Shown: in pieces, positions 1 through 10,869 of the stretch
Position numbering within the stretch: the stretch's first letter is position 1
Layout: every line of letters starts with the position of its first letter
From: Thermothielavioides terrestris NRRL 8126
Taxonomy: Eukaryota > Ascomycota > Sordariomycetes > Sordariales > Chaetomiaceae
Assembly: GCF_000226115.1 (NCBI RefSeq)
Contig: NC_016460.1
Span: 620,001-684,000, forward strand
Reading direction: 5' to 3'
Length of the DNA stretch: 64,000 nucleotides
Notes under the pieces: generated by a model
What the model was told of the DNA's origin: nothing
Databases searched by the model: none
Seen by the model: only the letters and a program-made list of their open reading frames with translations
Translations under genes and position numbers: made by a program

Positions 1-798
1 TGGGTCCCAAAATTTCTTTGCTTACCATTGGCTAGCAGTGCCCCACCTGTCATCTCTTAAGCTTTTTAGTGCAAGCAGCCCGCCCGGCCTGGACCCAAAT
101 CCCCTTCGCTGGGCTGGAATCCTTGCAGCCGCCGGCCAATAACTAACGCTCGTGCCGCCTCCCTGCCGCGGAAAAGGCTTACAGGACACTCCTGGTTTGT
201 TTGTTAGTTTGGTTTTTGACCCCACTTTTTAACAGGGGCCACCAGCCAACCAAACTCGACCTTTTTACCCACCTGTTCCTCATCACTCTCTAGAATCCAA
301 GTTCGACTGAAGCACGTCTGATATGGATGAAGCAGTGTAATGAACGCCATGTCCTACCTAGCGAACTGGTCAGACACCGAATGTAGGCAGAGGCTATAGT
401 GCCCTCTAACTTCCTGTTGCGGTTGGTTTATTTCATGCCAAGACGGCTAGGTAGGTACCTGTGATTTAGAGCCCCTGTCGTGATCCACTATAAGTACCAA
501 ACTAACAAACAAACCAGGGGTGGACTGTACACAGTGCAGGCAATTTCAGAAGGCCCCAGGGGAACCTGCCTGCTGCACCTGCGCCCCCTTGCGCCCAAAA
601 TCCCGCTCCTGTGGTCTCAAAGAAAAAGGTCTGGTCGTGTGTGTCGTCCCACCGTTCCCACGCGACTGGCTACCCATAACCATTTCCTTTCAGCTTCCGC
701 ATCGCTGCGACTTGCTTGGCGCTCCTTGACCCAATTCTCTTCGTTTCACCCACCCCTTTTTCGCCTCTTCCGTTTCCAGGTTTTCATGGCATGACGAT
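1..798. other. Intergenic / upstream region
   Basis: No coding region is supported here. The last 150 bases before 799 are rich in C and T, as is common in fungal promoters and 5' leaders. The short open frames have no recognisable domain and no splice structure. Confidence 0.5.
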
Positions 799-1977
799 AT
801 GGGAGTCAGAACTCGACCTTCGCGTGCCCACCGCACGCACCCGGGCATCCTTGCCTGCGGCCTGTTCTTGGTCCTCAGCGCGCTCTACCTCGCGCGGGGC
901 CTGCTCTACGACGCCTACACGCTGGCCGCGCTGCCCTTGATCTGGAGCCGCCACGCGGACCGCTTCTACATCTCGGCCGAGCGCGACGGCTTCGACCTCA
1001 CCTTCGCCAACTACAGCGTCCACCAGACCAGCGCCGCCCCGCTGCCCGACCGCGTCCCGCCCGTGCTGCACCACATCTCGCTCGGCTCCGGCGCCGCCAC
1101 GCACTCGAAATGGTCCGAGGTGCGCCAGAGCTGCCTCGACATGCACCCCGACTGGGACGCGTTCCTCTGGACCGACGAGACGGCCGACGCGCTCGTCGCC
1201 GCCGACTTCCCCGAGCTGTACGAGATGTGGACGACGTACCGCTACCCGATTCAGAGGATTGACGCGCTGCGCTACATGGTTCTGTACAAGTATGGAGGTA
1301 TGTGACGGACTTGCGGGTGTAATTTGCTTCTGATGATGGGTCGTGGCGTGGGCTGACGGAATGCCGCCGCTAGGCGTCGTCTTGGATATGGACTTGCAGT
1401 GCAAGCGAGGCTTTGGGCCGCTACGACGGTTCGAATTTGTCGCTCCCGCCGCCCACCCGACCGGCTTCTCGATCGGCTTCATGATGGCGAGCAAGGGCAA
1501 CGAGTACATCGGCAAGCTGGTACAGAACCTGCGGCGATATAACCGCAACTGGCTGGGCCTGCCGTACCCGACCGTGATGTTCAGCACCGGGTGTCATTAC
1601 GCATCGTGAGTAGTCCCGCCCGGCTTGTCTTTGCTTGCTTCTCTTCTCTACTGTTTTTACTGCCCCGCCCTTCGTCACCCCGCCGCTGACCAATTGTCCT
1701 TTCCCCCAAACGCAGCACGATCCACGCCTTCCAGCGCAACCGCACCGAGCTCAAGATCCTCGCCGGCCCGCCCGGCAACCGCCGCATGCACAGCCTCAAC
1801 GGGCCCGTCTCGACGCCCATCTTCAACCACCTCGGCAGCTCGTCGTGGCACTCGTACGACGCCGCCATGATCGTCTCGCTGGGCAAGAGCCACGGCTGGA
1901 AGGCCCCGCTCGGCTTGATCGTCGGCGTAGCGCTCGCCTTCTATATCGTGAGGCGCACCAAGAAGAGGAGGATATAG
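799..1977 (+). CDS. GT32 glycosyltransferase, Sur1/Csg1/Och1-like
   Basis: Three exons: 799-1297, 1374-1605 and 1716-1977. Introns are 76 and 110 bases, each with a GCTGAC-type branch point. The product is about 330 aa. An N-terminal membrane anchor (about residues 15-36) precedes a GT32 domain with the family pattern: a PPVLHHISLG start, then YRYPIQRIDALRYMVLYKYGG, then the metal/sugar-nucleotide-binding DxD as VVLDMDLQC directly after intron 1. A second hydrophobic helix lies near the C-terminus before a basic RRTKKRRI tail. GT32 members of this kind are Golgi enzymes, such as mannosyltransferases that make mannosyl-inositolphosphoceramide or extend glycans. The donor (probably GDP-mannose) and the acceptor are inferred from the family. 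The start is the first ATG giving the anchor. The exon joins restore the frame exactly. Confidence 0.88.
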
Positions 1978-3590
1978 CCCGCCTGCCTGCCTACCTGGCG
2001 TGTTCCGTTCTGTGTTGTGTATTTTGTGCGACCTTTGTTTTCACGAGGATACTACCGTGCCCGAAGAAGCGTTGGTTGGGCTTGGTTGGGCTGGGTGGGC
2101 AATGCCGGGGTTTCCAAGCTGGGCGTTTTGAGGCGTTTCCGTGGCGGATAGACCATCTACCATCTACACGCTCGCTACGATTGTTTTTGCGGGCGGAATG
2201 TCTGGCCGAATGTCAGGCCGGAGGGGGGAAGTGGAATTTTCTTTCTCCCCTGTCGTTTTCCTTTTTGGGTTGTTGCTGGAGGATATATTTTGGCTAGCCG
2301 GGCTAGCGTAATGTTTAATGCCATCTGTCATGAATCACTTGTCATGACATTTCCCTCCGCTGACCATCATCGATCGGGATGCAGAAGGACAGGAAGACGA
2401 GGTTGGCCACGGCCAACTCAGCCCCGCGGGGGTTTTCTTCACATGACCTCAGCAAACGCAAAGCATACCCAATCCCTCAGCAAACGCAAGCATACCCAAT
2501 CCAATGCCTACCCCGTTGGGACGTTCTGACCCGCTCCAGCCGCGTGGCCCGGATGCAACGGAAGCCAGGTGGCAGTGCCAGCGGGCTGTGCTAGGCAAAT
2601 ATGTGTGTGTGTGCGTGTGTTGGCGTGCGTGTATGGCCAGTACCTAGGGAAGGATCAATTGCTTTAGTGTACTCCATACAAGTGATCTGAGGTCAGACCA
2701 GCCCGCTGAGGGGATCTCCCGCACATGGACTCGCGTCGCTTCTGTCTCGTTTTTTCGTCTCTCTCCTCTCAGGGCTGAAACGGAGATGCAGTGCAACGGC
2801 TTGGCTTGCTTGGCTGACTATTTTAGGCTAGCGTATGTACGCGCTCCTTCGGGCTCAGGCTGAGCTCTCCACAGGTGAGACGGACTCCTCATCTGTCAAA
2901 GCCTGTTATGTGATTTGACACACTTCTTGAACCCGGTCGTCCGCCCGTGCTGCACCGCCTTCAGGAGCAAGGCATGGCTGGATCCTACTCCGCAGTAATT
3001 ATCTGCACGTTGCGTGCGGAGGAAGCTCGGGATTGATCCTCAAGGGCTGGATGGCGGAGCAAGCTTCGGAGGTACATACAGGCAGACTGTTTCGTCATGC
3101 AAACTCACAACAGAGTGCTTCGGCCTGGGCCGTTCCAGTCTACTCGGGGGACGAGCGGTGGACGTATGTCAATGTATCCGAGTAATTATCGCTCAAAACT
3201 GAGGCATGACATTTAGTTGGCCGGGTTGATGAACGAGTTCATCATGACTCAGCTCCGTCAGCTGGTCGAGCGCCGAGGTTAGTCGAAGTAACTGATGTTG
3301 CGGATGTTTACCCCACGGGGCCTGCAAAGACCATGAACCCACTCATCCACTCAGCTCGTTCCCCCAAGTCCTTCACATAGAGAACCCCACCACACCCGTC
3401 TCTTGATGAGGATCCTGGAGATACGGAGGGCAGCTGTTCCGGCGGGCTCGGATATGGGCCGTGCAGCCCTGTCCAACTGCTCAGCCTGTTTAGAAAGTGA
3501 ATGAGACATAAATGGTAGTGCAATGAAGACCCAACTGATGCCGAAATTGGGACCAAAAAGAAGCGGAGTCGGTGCCCGTCCCGCTTGTCT
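1978..3590. other. Intergenic region
   Basis: No gene is supported. The stretch holds a two-copy tandem repeat at 2448-2502 and a TG-rich microsatellite near 2601-2632. Nothing else stands out; the small open frames are unsupported. Confidence 0.5.
2448..2502. repeat. Two-copy tandem repeat, 28/27 bp
   Basis: A unit starting CTCAGCAAACGCAA and ending CATACCCAATCC occurs twice head to tail (2448-2475 and 2476-2502). The only difference is one missing A in the second copy. It is a recent local duplication in non-coding DNA. Confidence 0.85.
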
Positions 3591-3664
3591 TGATCGGACC
3601 CGGGTTTGAACCGGGGACCTTCAGTGTGTTAGACTGACGTGATGACCAACTACACCATCCGACC
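3591..3664 (-). tRNA. tRNA-Val (anticodon AAC)
   Basis: The minus strand folds as a full cloverleaf without an intron. The acceptor stem GGTCGGA pairs with TCCGATC, followed by an A discriminator base. The anticodon stem is TCAGT/ACTGA around loop CTAACAC, so the anticodon is AAC (valine, reading GTT and, as inosine, GTC). The T arm is CCCGG-TTCAAAC-CCGGG, which supplies an intact box B (GGTTCAAACCC). The D-arm region GTGTAGTTGGTCATCAC fits box A. All stems pair with at most one G-U. Confidence 0.93.
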
Positions 3665-4528
3665 AATAGACACGCGGTGTGCGAGTCAAGAGGCATGTTC
3701 ACGGTTATCTTGTTTCTCAGTGGAATCATGCCCCGGTGCGAGGGTCTTGTGGAGAATGGGTGGACGCTGGTGGGGTTCAGGATCCTGGACAAACAAACTG
3801 GGAGAAGAATATGCGGGGGACGGCAGTAGATGCCTTATAAGAGTCTCGCAACGTCAAGACATCAAGAAAAACCAAAGTTTGACTCTTTCGATTCGATTCA
3901 GCAAGGATTTGTTGAATCGGAGAGGGAGGGGGGGGGGGGGGGGGGTGGTTGAATGACAAGGTTCGAGGTAGGTCAGCATGGTCGAGACTGCGGGCAATGA
4001 CATATGAAGCAGGCCATTGACGAAATCTCAGATTATTGTAGGAATCTGCTTCTTCTTTCAAGAGCTTGAGAAGTGCTTGCGTGGGGGGTTGGCTGGGTTT
4101 TAGGAGAGCTGAGCGTAGCTTAAATCATTAATCCCAGTATACGGAGGTAACCAAGTCGGAATGTCCTCCGACAGCGTTGTCTTCCAGATTCATCTAACAT
4201 TACGCGAGGCGCCATGTTTCCACTCCAAAATGCAGTCCCTTAATTAGACGATTTTACTTGGACCGTTAACAGCAGAACAGAGCGAGGTAGAAACAACAGT
4301 TAACGGCAAGTAGCTCTATATCAGTGAAGCGTTTGTTCTTTAGGCAATTTTGATAAACAGGTTCAGACGGAGCTGTTGAGCAAATGACTCAAGACTTGCG
4401 TCATGCCCCTGGCAGTGATGCCAAACCCCAACCCGGGCTATTGATATATGTAGCGTCGCCCGAAAGCAGCGAATTAGCCATCCCGGCTCAAACCCATTGG
4501 ACTAGGCCAGTAAACATAAGCTGAAGCC
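3665..4528. other. Intergenic region
   Basis: No gene is supported. It contains a run of 18 G at 3928-3945, directly preceded by GAGAGGGA. No domain-bearing frame was seen. Confidence 0.5.
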
Positions 4529-5129
4529 ATGTCAGGCACAATGCTCCGACTAACCCGCCTCCCGCCCGGCCAGCGTGCCCTCCTGCCGCACCCCAAGCCC
4601 CTAACTTTCTCCACAACCACGACCCTCCAAGCCCGCCTGATCACCTTCGTCACCGGCAAGAAACGCAGCACCTACCGGCCCGTCACCTTCCTTGGCCCCG
4701 GCGGCAACTTCTGGCCGACTAAGGTCACTCCGCGCGCGCCGTGGAGATGGAGTCCCAGCACGTATGTGCTCAAAACCCCTCCCCCCCCCAAACCCTTTCC
4801 ACCCCCAAGTTCTCCGCCAAACTGCGTACCATCACAAACCGACGACCCCTTCTGCAGCAATGTGCGGTGTGCAATAAACAGAATATGACCCTAACAGCGA
4901 ACCGTGACCCAGCATCTCGACCCTTGCCGCCGGCAGCCTGCTCGGCGGCTCGTGGATCATCTGGAAGGAGGGCCGCAGCTACAAGGTGGCGGACGAGGTG
5001 GACCGGTACGAGCCGCGCGTGCTGGGCACGCACCGCGAGGGCAAGGTCAACCGCGACTACGTCAACTATGACCAGTGGGTAGAGAGGCATCGGCAGCAGA
5101 AACAGCAGCGGAAGCAGAAGCGGAAGTGA
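4529..5129 (+). CDS. Small hypothetical protein, possibly mitochondrial
   Basis: Two exons: 4529-4761, then either 4913-5129 or 4937-5129, giving 149 or 141 aa. The donor is CAC|GTATGT. Two AG acceptors 24 bases apart (after 4912 and after 4936) are both in frame, so the choice changes only eight residues. The N-terminus is basic, rich in Ser/Thr and free of acidic residues (LRLTRLPPGQRALL...), which resembles a mitochondrial presequence (inference). Exon 2 opens with a hydrophobic stretch (LLGGSWIIW), continues WKEGRSYKVADEVDRYEPRV, and ends in a strongly basic Gln/Lys/Arg tail. I do not recognise the family. Clean splice joins and a coherent composition argue that it is a real gene. Confidence 0.65.
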
Positions 5130-5731
5130 GCCGGTGCCGGGTCGGGGAGGGATAATCAGAGGGTGGAAAAGTTGGGGTAGGTTTTTGTTCCCTTTGTCTG
5201 GAAGATATTATTAAACAGGATGTCGGTTTCCGGCCGGAGTCGGGCGAGTTGGGTGAACCGCCAGTTCCGAGGCCGTTGGTCCTGCGTCCAGTCAGCGCAG
5301 AACAACTCGGGTAACAACGGCCACCGAGTACAGCTAGGCTTACAAATTGAAATATGCTGGTCCTTGCATTGGATGTTCCGGCTTTCCAGCTGGCTGGTTG
5401 GACAACGGTGAGACCTGTCCGGCCTTCACTCGGGTGGCCATATCAACACAAGCAGGACCCCAAACACACCAACCATTGCAGCCCGGCCTGCCAACTGTTG
5501 TAAGCGGAAGGGGGACGGCTCTATGGCGCCAATTATTCGGTAGGAATACATATTCACAGTTCTGCTCAAGAAGCTTACCAGTGGAGGATTCTATTTGCTC
5601 ATCTTCCTACACTCGTTGGGATTTTCCCCCTTCCTTCCAACCAACACACTCCCCATGTTCCCACCCAACCAACCGTCTCCCCAGCTCCCTTGAGTGTGAC
5701 AGTTCCACACCCGACCTGTCGGCCTACACAA
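5130..5731. other. Convergent intergenic region
   Basis: This is the space between the 3' ends of two convergent genes. No coding evidence; presumably it carries the 3' UTRs of both. Confidence 0.5.
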
Positions 5732-6271
5732 TCAAAGATTCTCCTCAGCCTTCTCCTCCTCCCACTCGACCGGCGCGTTCAACTCGACCCAACGCTTCTC
5801 CGCCTCGCTTCTGACTATTATTCCACCCCTTTCAGTCAGCAAGAACTCTCTTCAACAACAAACACACCCCACACGCGCCAGTAATCACTTACAAGGCGGC
5901 GGCGCAATGCCATTGATCTTCCACAGGCCCCGCGGGGTCTCGTCGACGTGGTACTCCCAGTCGTAGCCCTTGTCCGCGATGTGCGGGCGGAGCACGGCGT
6001 CGAGGGCGGCGGTGGTGCGGCGCATCTGCGCCGCCTGGCCGTCCTGGTGCACCGCGATGTGGGCGATGACGACGCGGACGAACGGCCGGCCGGTCGGGTT
6101 GCGGCCGCCGACGAAGGTGTCCCGCACCGGCTGCTCGACGAAGTGCACGACCACGTAGAAGGCCGGCAGGCCGAAGCCCGTGTACAGGGCCGTGATGTCG
6201 GCGGCGAGCGCCTGCTTCGACTCCGCGGTCGTGAAGGTCCCTTCCGGGTGGAAGATCTGCCAGAGGGGCAT
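5732..6271 (-). CDS. Tautomerase_3 family protein (cis-CaaD-like)
   Basis: Two exons on the minus strand: 6271-5894 and 5814-5732. The intron is 78 bases (GTAAGT...GCTGAC...TAG). Without splicing the frame would stop after APPPCK; splicing gives APPPFRSEAEKRW and a 153-aa protein, the usual length. The sequence starts MPLWQIFHPEGTF. In this superfamily the Pro after Met becomes the N-terminal catalytic base once Met is removed. Conserved family features include the YVVVHFVEQP strand and an Arg-containing stretch RNPTGRPFVRVVIAHIA. Relatives include cis-3-chloroacrylic acid dehalogenase and fungal proteins of unknown substrate, so tautomerase activity is inferred. The C-terminus is acidic (EWEEEKAEENL). 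Confidence 0.88.
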
Positions 6272-7732
6272 TTTTTTTGGGGAGGGTGGGGGAGATGGAG
6301 CGAGATCGAGACGGGAATAGGTTGAGCGTCAGGGGAGGTCTGGGCGATGGGTGGTGTGGTGGGGATGATTGTGTTGTTGTTTGCTGGGCTGCGGATGGAC
6401 AACTTCGCCGGAGGAAAGACGGCACTGGCATGGGGAGAGCAGGGCTTGTTATGCCAATTACCTTCTCCGCCGTCCTCCAGAGAGCATCGGCAGCTGATTT
6501 TTGATAAGTAATCAAAGGACTCCCGGGCCAGGCCAGCACCGGTGCGATATGAAATTCAGTTCAAACGCCATTAGGTGATCAGCCTAGGCATGATTACTTA
6601 TCATATCCCCTTAGACAGGCAGCAATTGGGCTCCGTTGGTGAGCCACGCACATTTCTGCAAAACCTCTTCCATGGTCGTACCACGATCAACACAGGCGGG
6701 GTTATACCGACTTTGAAAGGGGCATGCATCATGTTGTCAGTTTGAGTCTCCGGGCTCGCAGACCGTTTGGTATCGGAGGTGGTGGGTTGCGGTAAATTCA
6801 GAGTTGAGCACACGAGAGTCTGCCTCAGGGACTCGAAAGAGAGCAGGAACGCCATCATTGGCTCCTCATCAGTTGTCACTTTTTCTCGGACAAGAGGGGC
6901 TTGTGATGAGGTTCCAGAATTGCGTTGTGGTCCTCGAGCTTGAATTTGTCACCGTCGTACACATCCGGGCAAGACAACCTAAGCCTTGACATTGTCGCCC
7001 GTATCTTCCAGAATCTGGCAGGATAGTAGGTACCTATTGAAGATGGTAGTAGTCACTGCCTTTGGGAGGCAGATGCCAACCCCGATTTCTCTGGCTCCTC
7101 ATCATCGGCAAATGGTGCCAATCGGACGTCCCAGCGCTCCCGCTTCACAGGCCGTCGCCATGGGCATTTACCTGCACCACCGCCTGGGCACACGACTCCC
7201 TCGCCAGCGGACTCTGGGAGACGGCCTCTTCCGGTTCTGGCGTGGCGCGGGTGCGGAGTCATTCCAAGCGGCGGTGATTAGTGGGTTTGAGGCGGGCCAT
7301 TGTTAGGTTACCGTGTACACACTAGGTGTACCTGGTAACCTCCAGAATTCAGACGCCCCCTCAGCCAGCTGCGGAGAGGCTGACAGGAAGTTTGCCAGGC
7401 GAAAAGTGGGGCTCCTTGCAGTGGATGGTGACAACCGTTGTCGGGGTGACTGCGGTGAATGGCTTCGGGCGTCTGCAGGTCAGGTACCTAAGATACATCC
7501 ACTATTCCGTACAGTACCGCGCCTGAACTACCGGATTTACTACGGTCGTGTGTTCCCCAACGCTGTCGCGCTGTTGCAACGTCGACACGTGGACTGCTGC
7601 AGTACACTACACTCCTTCCGTGCACTCATCCGACTTCGCTTTCCCACCCGACCAAAAGACCCCGAACTTTGTCGATTATTTGTCACGAGAGAATCCCCCT
7701 CCGCCATTGACAGCCAGCCTTGATTGATCGCG
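6272..7732. other. Intergenic region
   Basis: No gene is supported. It contains the tautomerase 5' flank and one imperfect inverted repeat at 7305-7341. Open frames on both strands are short and lack domains. Confidence 0.5.
7305..7341. repeat. Imperfect inverted repeat (hairpin)
   Basis: AGGTTACCGTGTACAC is followed by a five-base loop and by the inverse complement of AGGTTACCAGGTACAC: two 16-base arms with two mismatches. It lies in non-coding DNA. It could be a footprint of a small element or a protein-binding palindrome; nothing decides between them. Confidence 0.55.
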
Positions 7733-7977
7733 ATGGACGCCGCCCCCGCTGCCGATAGCGAACAGTTCAAGCGGCAGTGTGTCGAGTACCTCGACGGCGT
7801 GCTCGAGCATATCAGGAGCTTCGGCCCAAGAGATGCCGGCGGGGCTCCTATGTTTCTCTTATAGAGGATTCACCAGGCCCCTACGACCCGGAGGAGAGGC
7901 ATCCGCTCTGCCACGCCCAGGGGGACGCGGAGCGGAGGTTAGACTGGTTCCTCACCGCGATGGGATCCGATTGGTGA
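7733..7977 (+). pseudogene. Short broken ORF, hypothetical
   Basis: An ATG at 7733 opens a 43-codon frame (MDAAPAADSEQFKRQCVEYLDGVLEHIRSF...) that ends in TAG near 7864. Immediately downstream a second frame reads IEDSPGPYDPEERHPLC...RRLDWFLTAMGSDW and stops at 7977. Both segments have a natural-looking amphipathic composition, and they join if one frame change is assumed near 7855-7865. No good intron spans the join. I do not recognise the family. It may be a decayed gene or two chance frames. Confidence 0.35.
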
Positions 7978-8015
7978 GAAGAGAGAAAGAAAAGCATCTC
8001 CTTCAACACGTTCGC

Positions 8016-9520
8016 TCATTCCCACGGATCCGAAAGCTCTAGCATCAACGCCAATACGTTGCGAATGAATGCCCCAACATGCTGACGGTCTTGGAGGTTG
8101 TATGGCCCGTAGCAGTTCATGATCAGGAAGTTGTCGGGGTCAAGGTCCTCCGCTGTGGCCTCGAACTCACGCCCGGGGTCCGAGCCCGCTTTGGGTTGCT
8201 TTTGGCCGGGAGCCGTCGATTTCGACTCTGCATTAACCGGAGCTCCCGGTGCGGGTCCTGCGGCTGCCGTCCTTGCTGCGACGCGGGCAGCCTTGGCCGG
8301 GCCTCGATTCCGGGATGGCGAGCTGGTCCTGGAAGGAGGCGTTTCCGGACGACGCCCGCCAAGGAGGTATTCCTCGTACCCTCGGCCCCATTCGCCTATC
8401 GTGATGTACAAGTATTGGTAGTCCTGGGAGATAAGAACCCGGCTGCATTCACATTGTCATCACGTCAGTGGGTGCACAGTCACGCATTGAGACAGCGCGG
8501 AGCTAAAGACGTACCGGCGGTTGTTGTTATCGCTCGTGCTCAGAATACCTGCACGCCGCTTCTCCGCCGTCGGCGCATGTAGACTGCTGGAGATCCATGC
8601 GGCCATCTGGCACGCCTCCTGCCACTCAATCTTGGCCTGGTTGGAGTTGCGGATGTACGGCTTCACTTCCAAGATCGCTAGAGCGCAATCCGGGTCCCCG
8701 GTTTTGTAGAGTAGACCATCCGTTCGAGCTTCGCACACGGGGTCCTCGGCCCGCCCGAGCTGGAAAGCCTGCCGCGAGGCCGACCACGCCAGCTCATCCC
8801 GACCCGGGATGATGCCGATGCCAGAGGCCACAGTTGCGGCGGTCAGGAGGTCTACCAGCGCCTGGTTGACAATCTCTTCGTCTCTGGACCGGGCCTTTTC
8901 CAGCTGCAGGCTTTCCGGGCTGATCACATCCAGCTCGGGCGTGGCTACCAGCGCTGGCTCGGGACCGCCCAGAAACTGTGATTCAGGGGGTGTTTGCGGA
9001 AGCGGAACCGCTCGCTCCTCTTGGATGGCGAGCCCGCCGACCTGCCCCGCTAGAGCATCGAGTTGGTTCTCCTCCGCGGCCGCTCTCGCCTCCGCTGCTG
9101 CCCTTTCGGCGGCTTCTCTTTGTCGATTCTTCAATCTCTCCGACCTTCGAAGCTTCGGGGTGTCTTCACCCACGTATCGGCCGCCGTGATTGGCAGCTTT
9201 CAGCTGCTCGATATGCCGCTTCGCAATCAGACATACCCCCAGCTGGACGGTAAGCGGCTCATTGACCTTGTAGGGTGACGCAATGGTGTTGATGAAGGTC
9301 GAGAGGCTCTGGCGCAGCTGGTCCACGGGTTGTCCTTGCTCGGCGGGCGGGCTGGGTTTCAGCCCCGCAAGCTGCTCAGCTCTGCTGACGTAGTCCTCGC
9401 GGACGTAGTTATGGATGTGGAATCCGGTCACGGGGTGGTTTTTCCAAAGAGCTTTCAGGTAGACGAAGTCAGTTTCGTCGAACTTGGAAGCCGAGTGTGC
9501 CGTGTACGTGGTGATGTCCA
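8016..9520 (-). CDS. Hypothetical protein, possible PD-(D/E)XK nuclease-like fold; 5' end disrupted
   Basis: The main exon runs from about 9520 down to 8515. A 72-base intron (GTACGT...CACTGAC...CAG, 8514-8443) is followed by exon 8442-8016. The central part contains ARTDGLLYK, then about 14 residues later AILEVKPY, then QEACQMAAWI. This D...ExK...Q order is seen in PD-(D/E)XK-like proteins of fungi, so a nuclease-like fold is inferred, not shown. A basic, Arg/Ala-rich coiled-coil-like stretch (RLKNRQREAAERAAAEARAAAEE) precedes it. The C-terminal exon has a GEWGRGYEEYLLGG motif, a Pro/Ser/Ala-rich linker and a conserved-looking end (FLIMNCYGPYNLQDRQHVGAFIRNVL). No ATG opens the frame: the plausible upstream sequence (CQDVDWDATYAAAKAG) is in another frame, with the break at about 9521-9530. 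It is therefore either a pseudogene or carries an indel. Confidence 0.6.
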
Positions 9521-10046
9521 GGCGCCCCCGGCCTTCGCCGCGGCGTAGGTGGCGTCCCAGTCAACGTCCTGGCACTCCGTAATCTTCGTCTCAGGCTTTT
9601 CTACGTCTTTGCGGATCTCCACGGGGGGCCGAAAAGGGGACCGTGTGCCGTGTTGGTCGTGTAGGTAGTGAGTGCCCGATTTAGCCAATATGATGGAATC
9701 CTTTCAATGTGATATGTGCGGAACTTGTCGACGCAGCAGCGCATGTGCCCCGGCCTTCCACTCGGATGTTGTCCAAAAATACCCCCGTCAGAAATTTGAA
9801 TAGCGTCCTTGAGAATACTACGCTGTTGGTGATAACTGAGAATTAGAGGAATTATTCCGTTGCGGACTGTGGTCCGTGAACTGGGGTCAACCCCATTGAA
9901 GCGATGATCCACATCATGGCGACGCCATGAAAGGAGAGAGCCCGGCAAGTGAATGAACTTAGGAACCTCTTTTCTCGCTTCTTTATATACAGGGTATACC
10001 GTGGACTTCAGAGACAGCCCGTCAATGCAGCTTTGCTCCATTTTAG
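9521..10046. other. Decayed sequence between two broken genes
   Basis: On the minus strand, about 9688-9530 carries a frame (RPPVEIRKDVEKPETKITE...) that looks like the continuation of the 8-9.5 kb gene in a shifted frame. Stops lie just upstream of it. The remainder to 10046 has no recognisable content. Confidence 0.4.
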
Positions 10047-10865
10047 CGTCATGTCGCCCCCGCTCGTCACCGCGCCCGCCAGCGCGCGCACGTTGGTGCC
10101 CACGGTGTAACACCCCGTGTAGCGGTAGTTGCCCACGCTCGGGACCGTCGACGGGTACGCGGGGGCGACGCCGCCCTTACTCCAGACTCTCAAGCGGCTG
10201 GGCCCGCCGCACGTTTGGGCCGAGTTCCCGTCGCACGCCATGTTGCAGTCGGTGGCGGAAGCGGCGGCTGTGGAGCCGAGACCGAAGCTGTTGCCGCAGT
10301 AGCACTCGCCCCCGTACTCGAGGCCAAAGTAGGTGTAGCCGCTGCAGAAGGACTGGCATAGGGCCACCGTCATGGAGGTGTAGTTGGTGAAGCTTGCGGC
10401 TGAGAGGGCGTGGCCGTTGGTGGCCTCGGTGAAGCGGCCGATGGCGACGTAGGCGGTGGACGTGGGGGAAGAAGCTGAGGAGCTGGATGTACTGGCGGTG
10501 CTGCGGGCCCTGGTGCCGGTGACGATGATGGCACGTGCTGGTAACGATGCTGGCGCTGGTGCTGGTGGGCAACGAGATGGTGGAGAGAGGTTTGGTCGTG
10601 ATGTTGAAAGGCGTGGGCGCAATGCCATCGAAGACGGTTGCCCACACAATCGTGCCGCTGGTTGCCGTGGCCGGGACGAGGGTGGACCCTCCAGTAGAAT
10701 TGTAGCTCGTGATGTCCAGCAAGGCGCCAGGCCCCAGCCAGGATGTACTGTACAGACTGCGTTTGAGCCTGGGCGCTGGCTGTTGGTCTTGTTGACTCCG
10801 ATCAAGCCATACCCACTGGAACAGCTCGGGTCGGCAAACAGGCAGAGATAGACAGATGGAAAGCG
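10047..10865 (-). pseudogene. WSC-domain protein fragment, truncated at both ends
   Basis: The minus strand encodes a Thr/Ser-rich linker followed by a typical WSC (cell-wall stress component, carbohydrate-binding) domain: YVAIGRFTEATNGHAL, then CQSFCSGYTYFGLEYGGECYCGNSFGLGS, then DCNMACDGNSAQTCGG, with the expected Cys spacing. A second WSC repeat starts (NYRYTGCYTVGTNVRALAG) but is cut off near 10050. The upstream part (LGPGALLDITSYNSTGG...) lies in a different frame from the WSC part, so at least one single-base shift occurs near 10530. No start codon or signal peptide is present, because the sequence ends at a junction near 10865 with a plus-strand GH55-like relic. Originally it was probably a secreted or surface carbohydrate-binding protein; the catalytic partner domain cannot be told. 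Confidence 0.75.
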
Positions 10866-10869
10866 GCAG

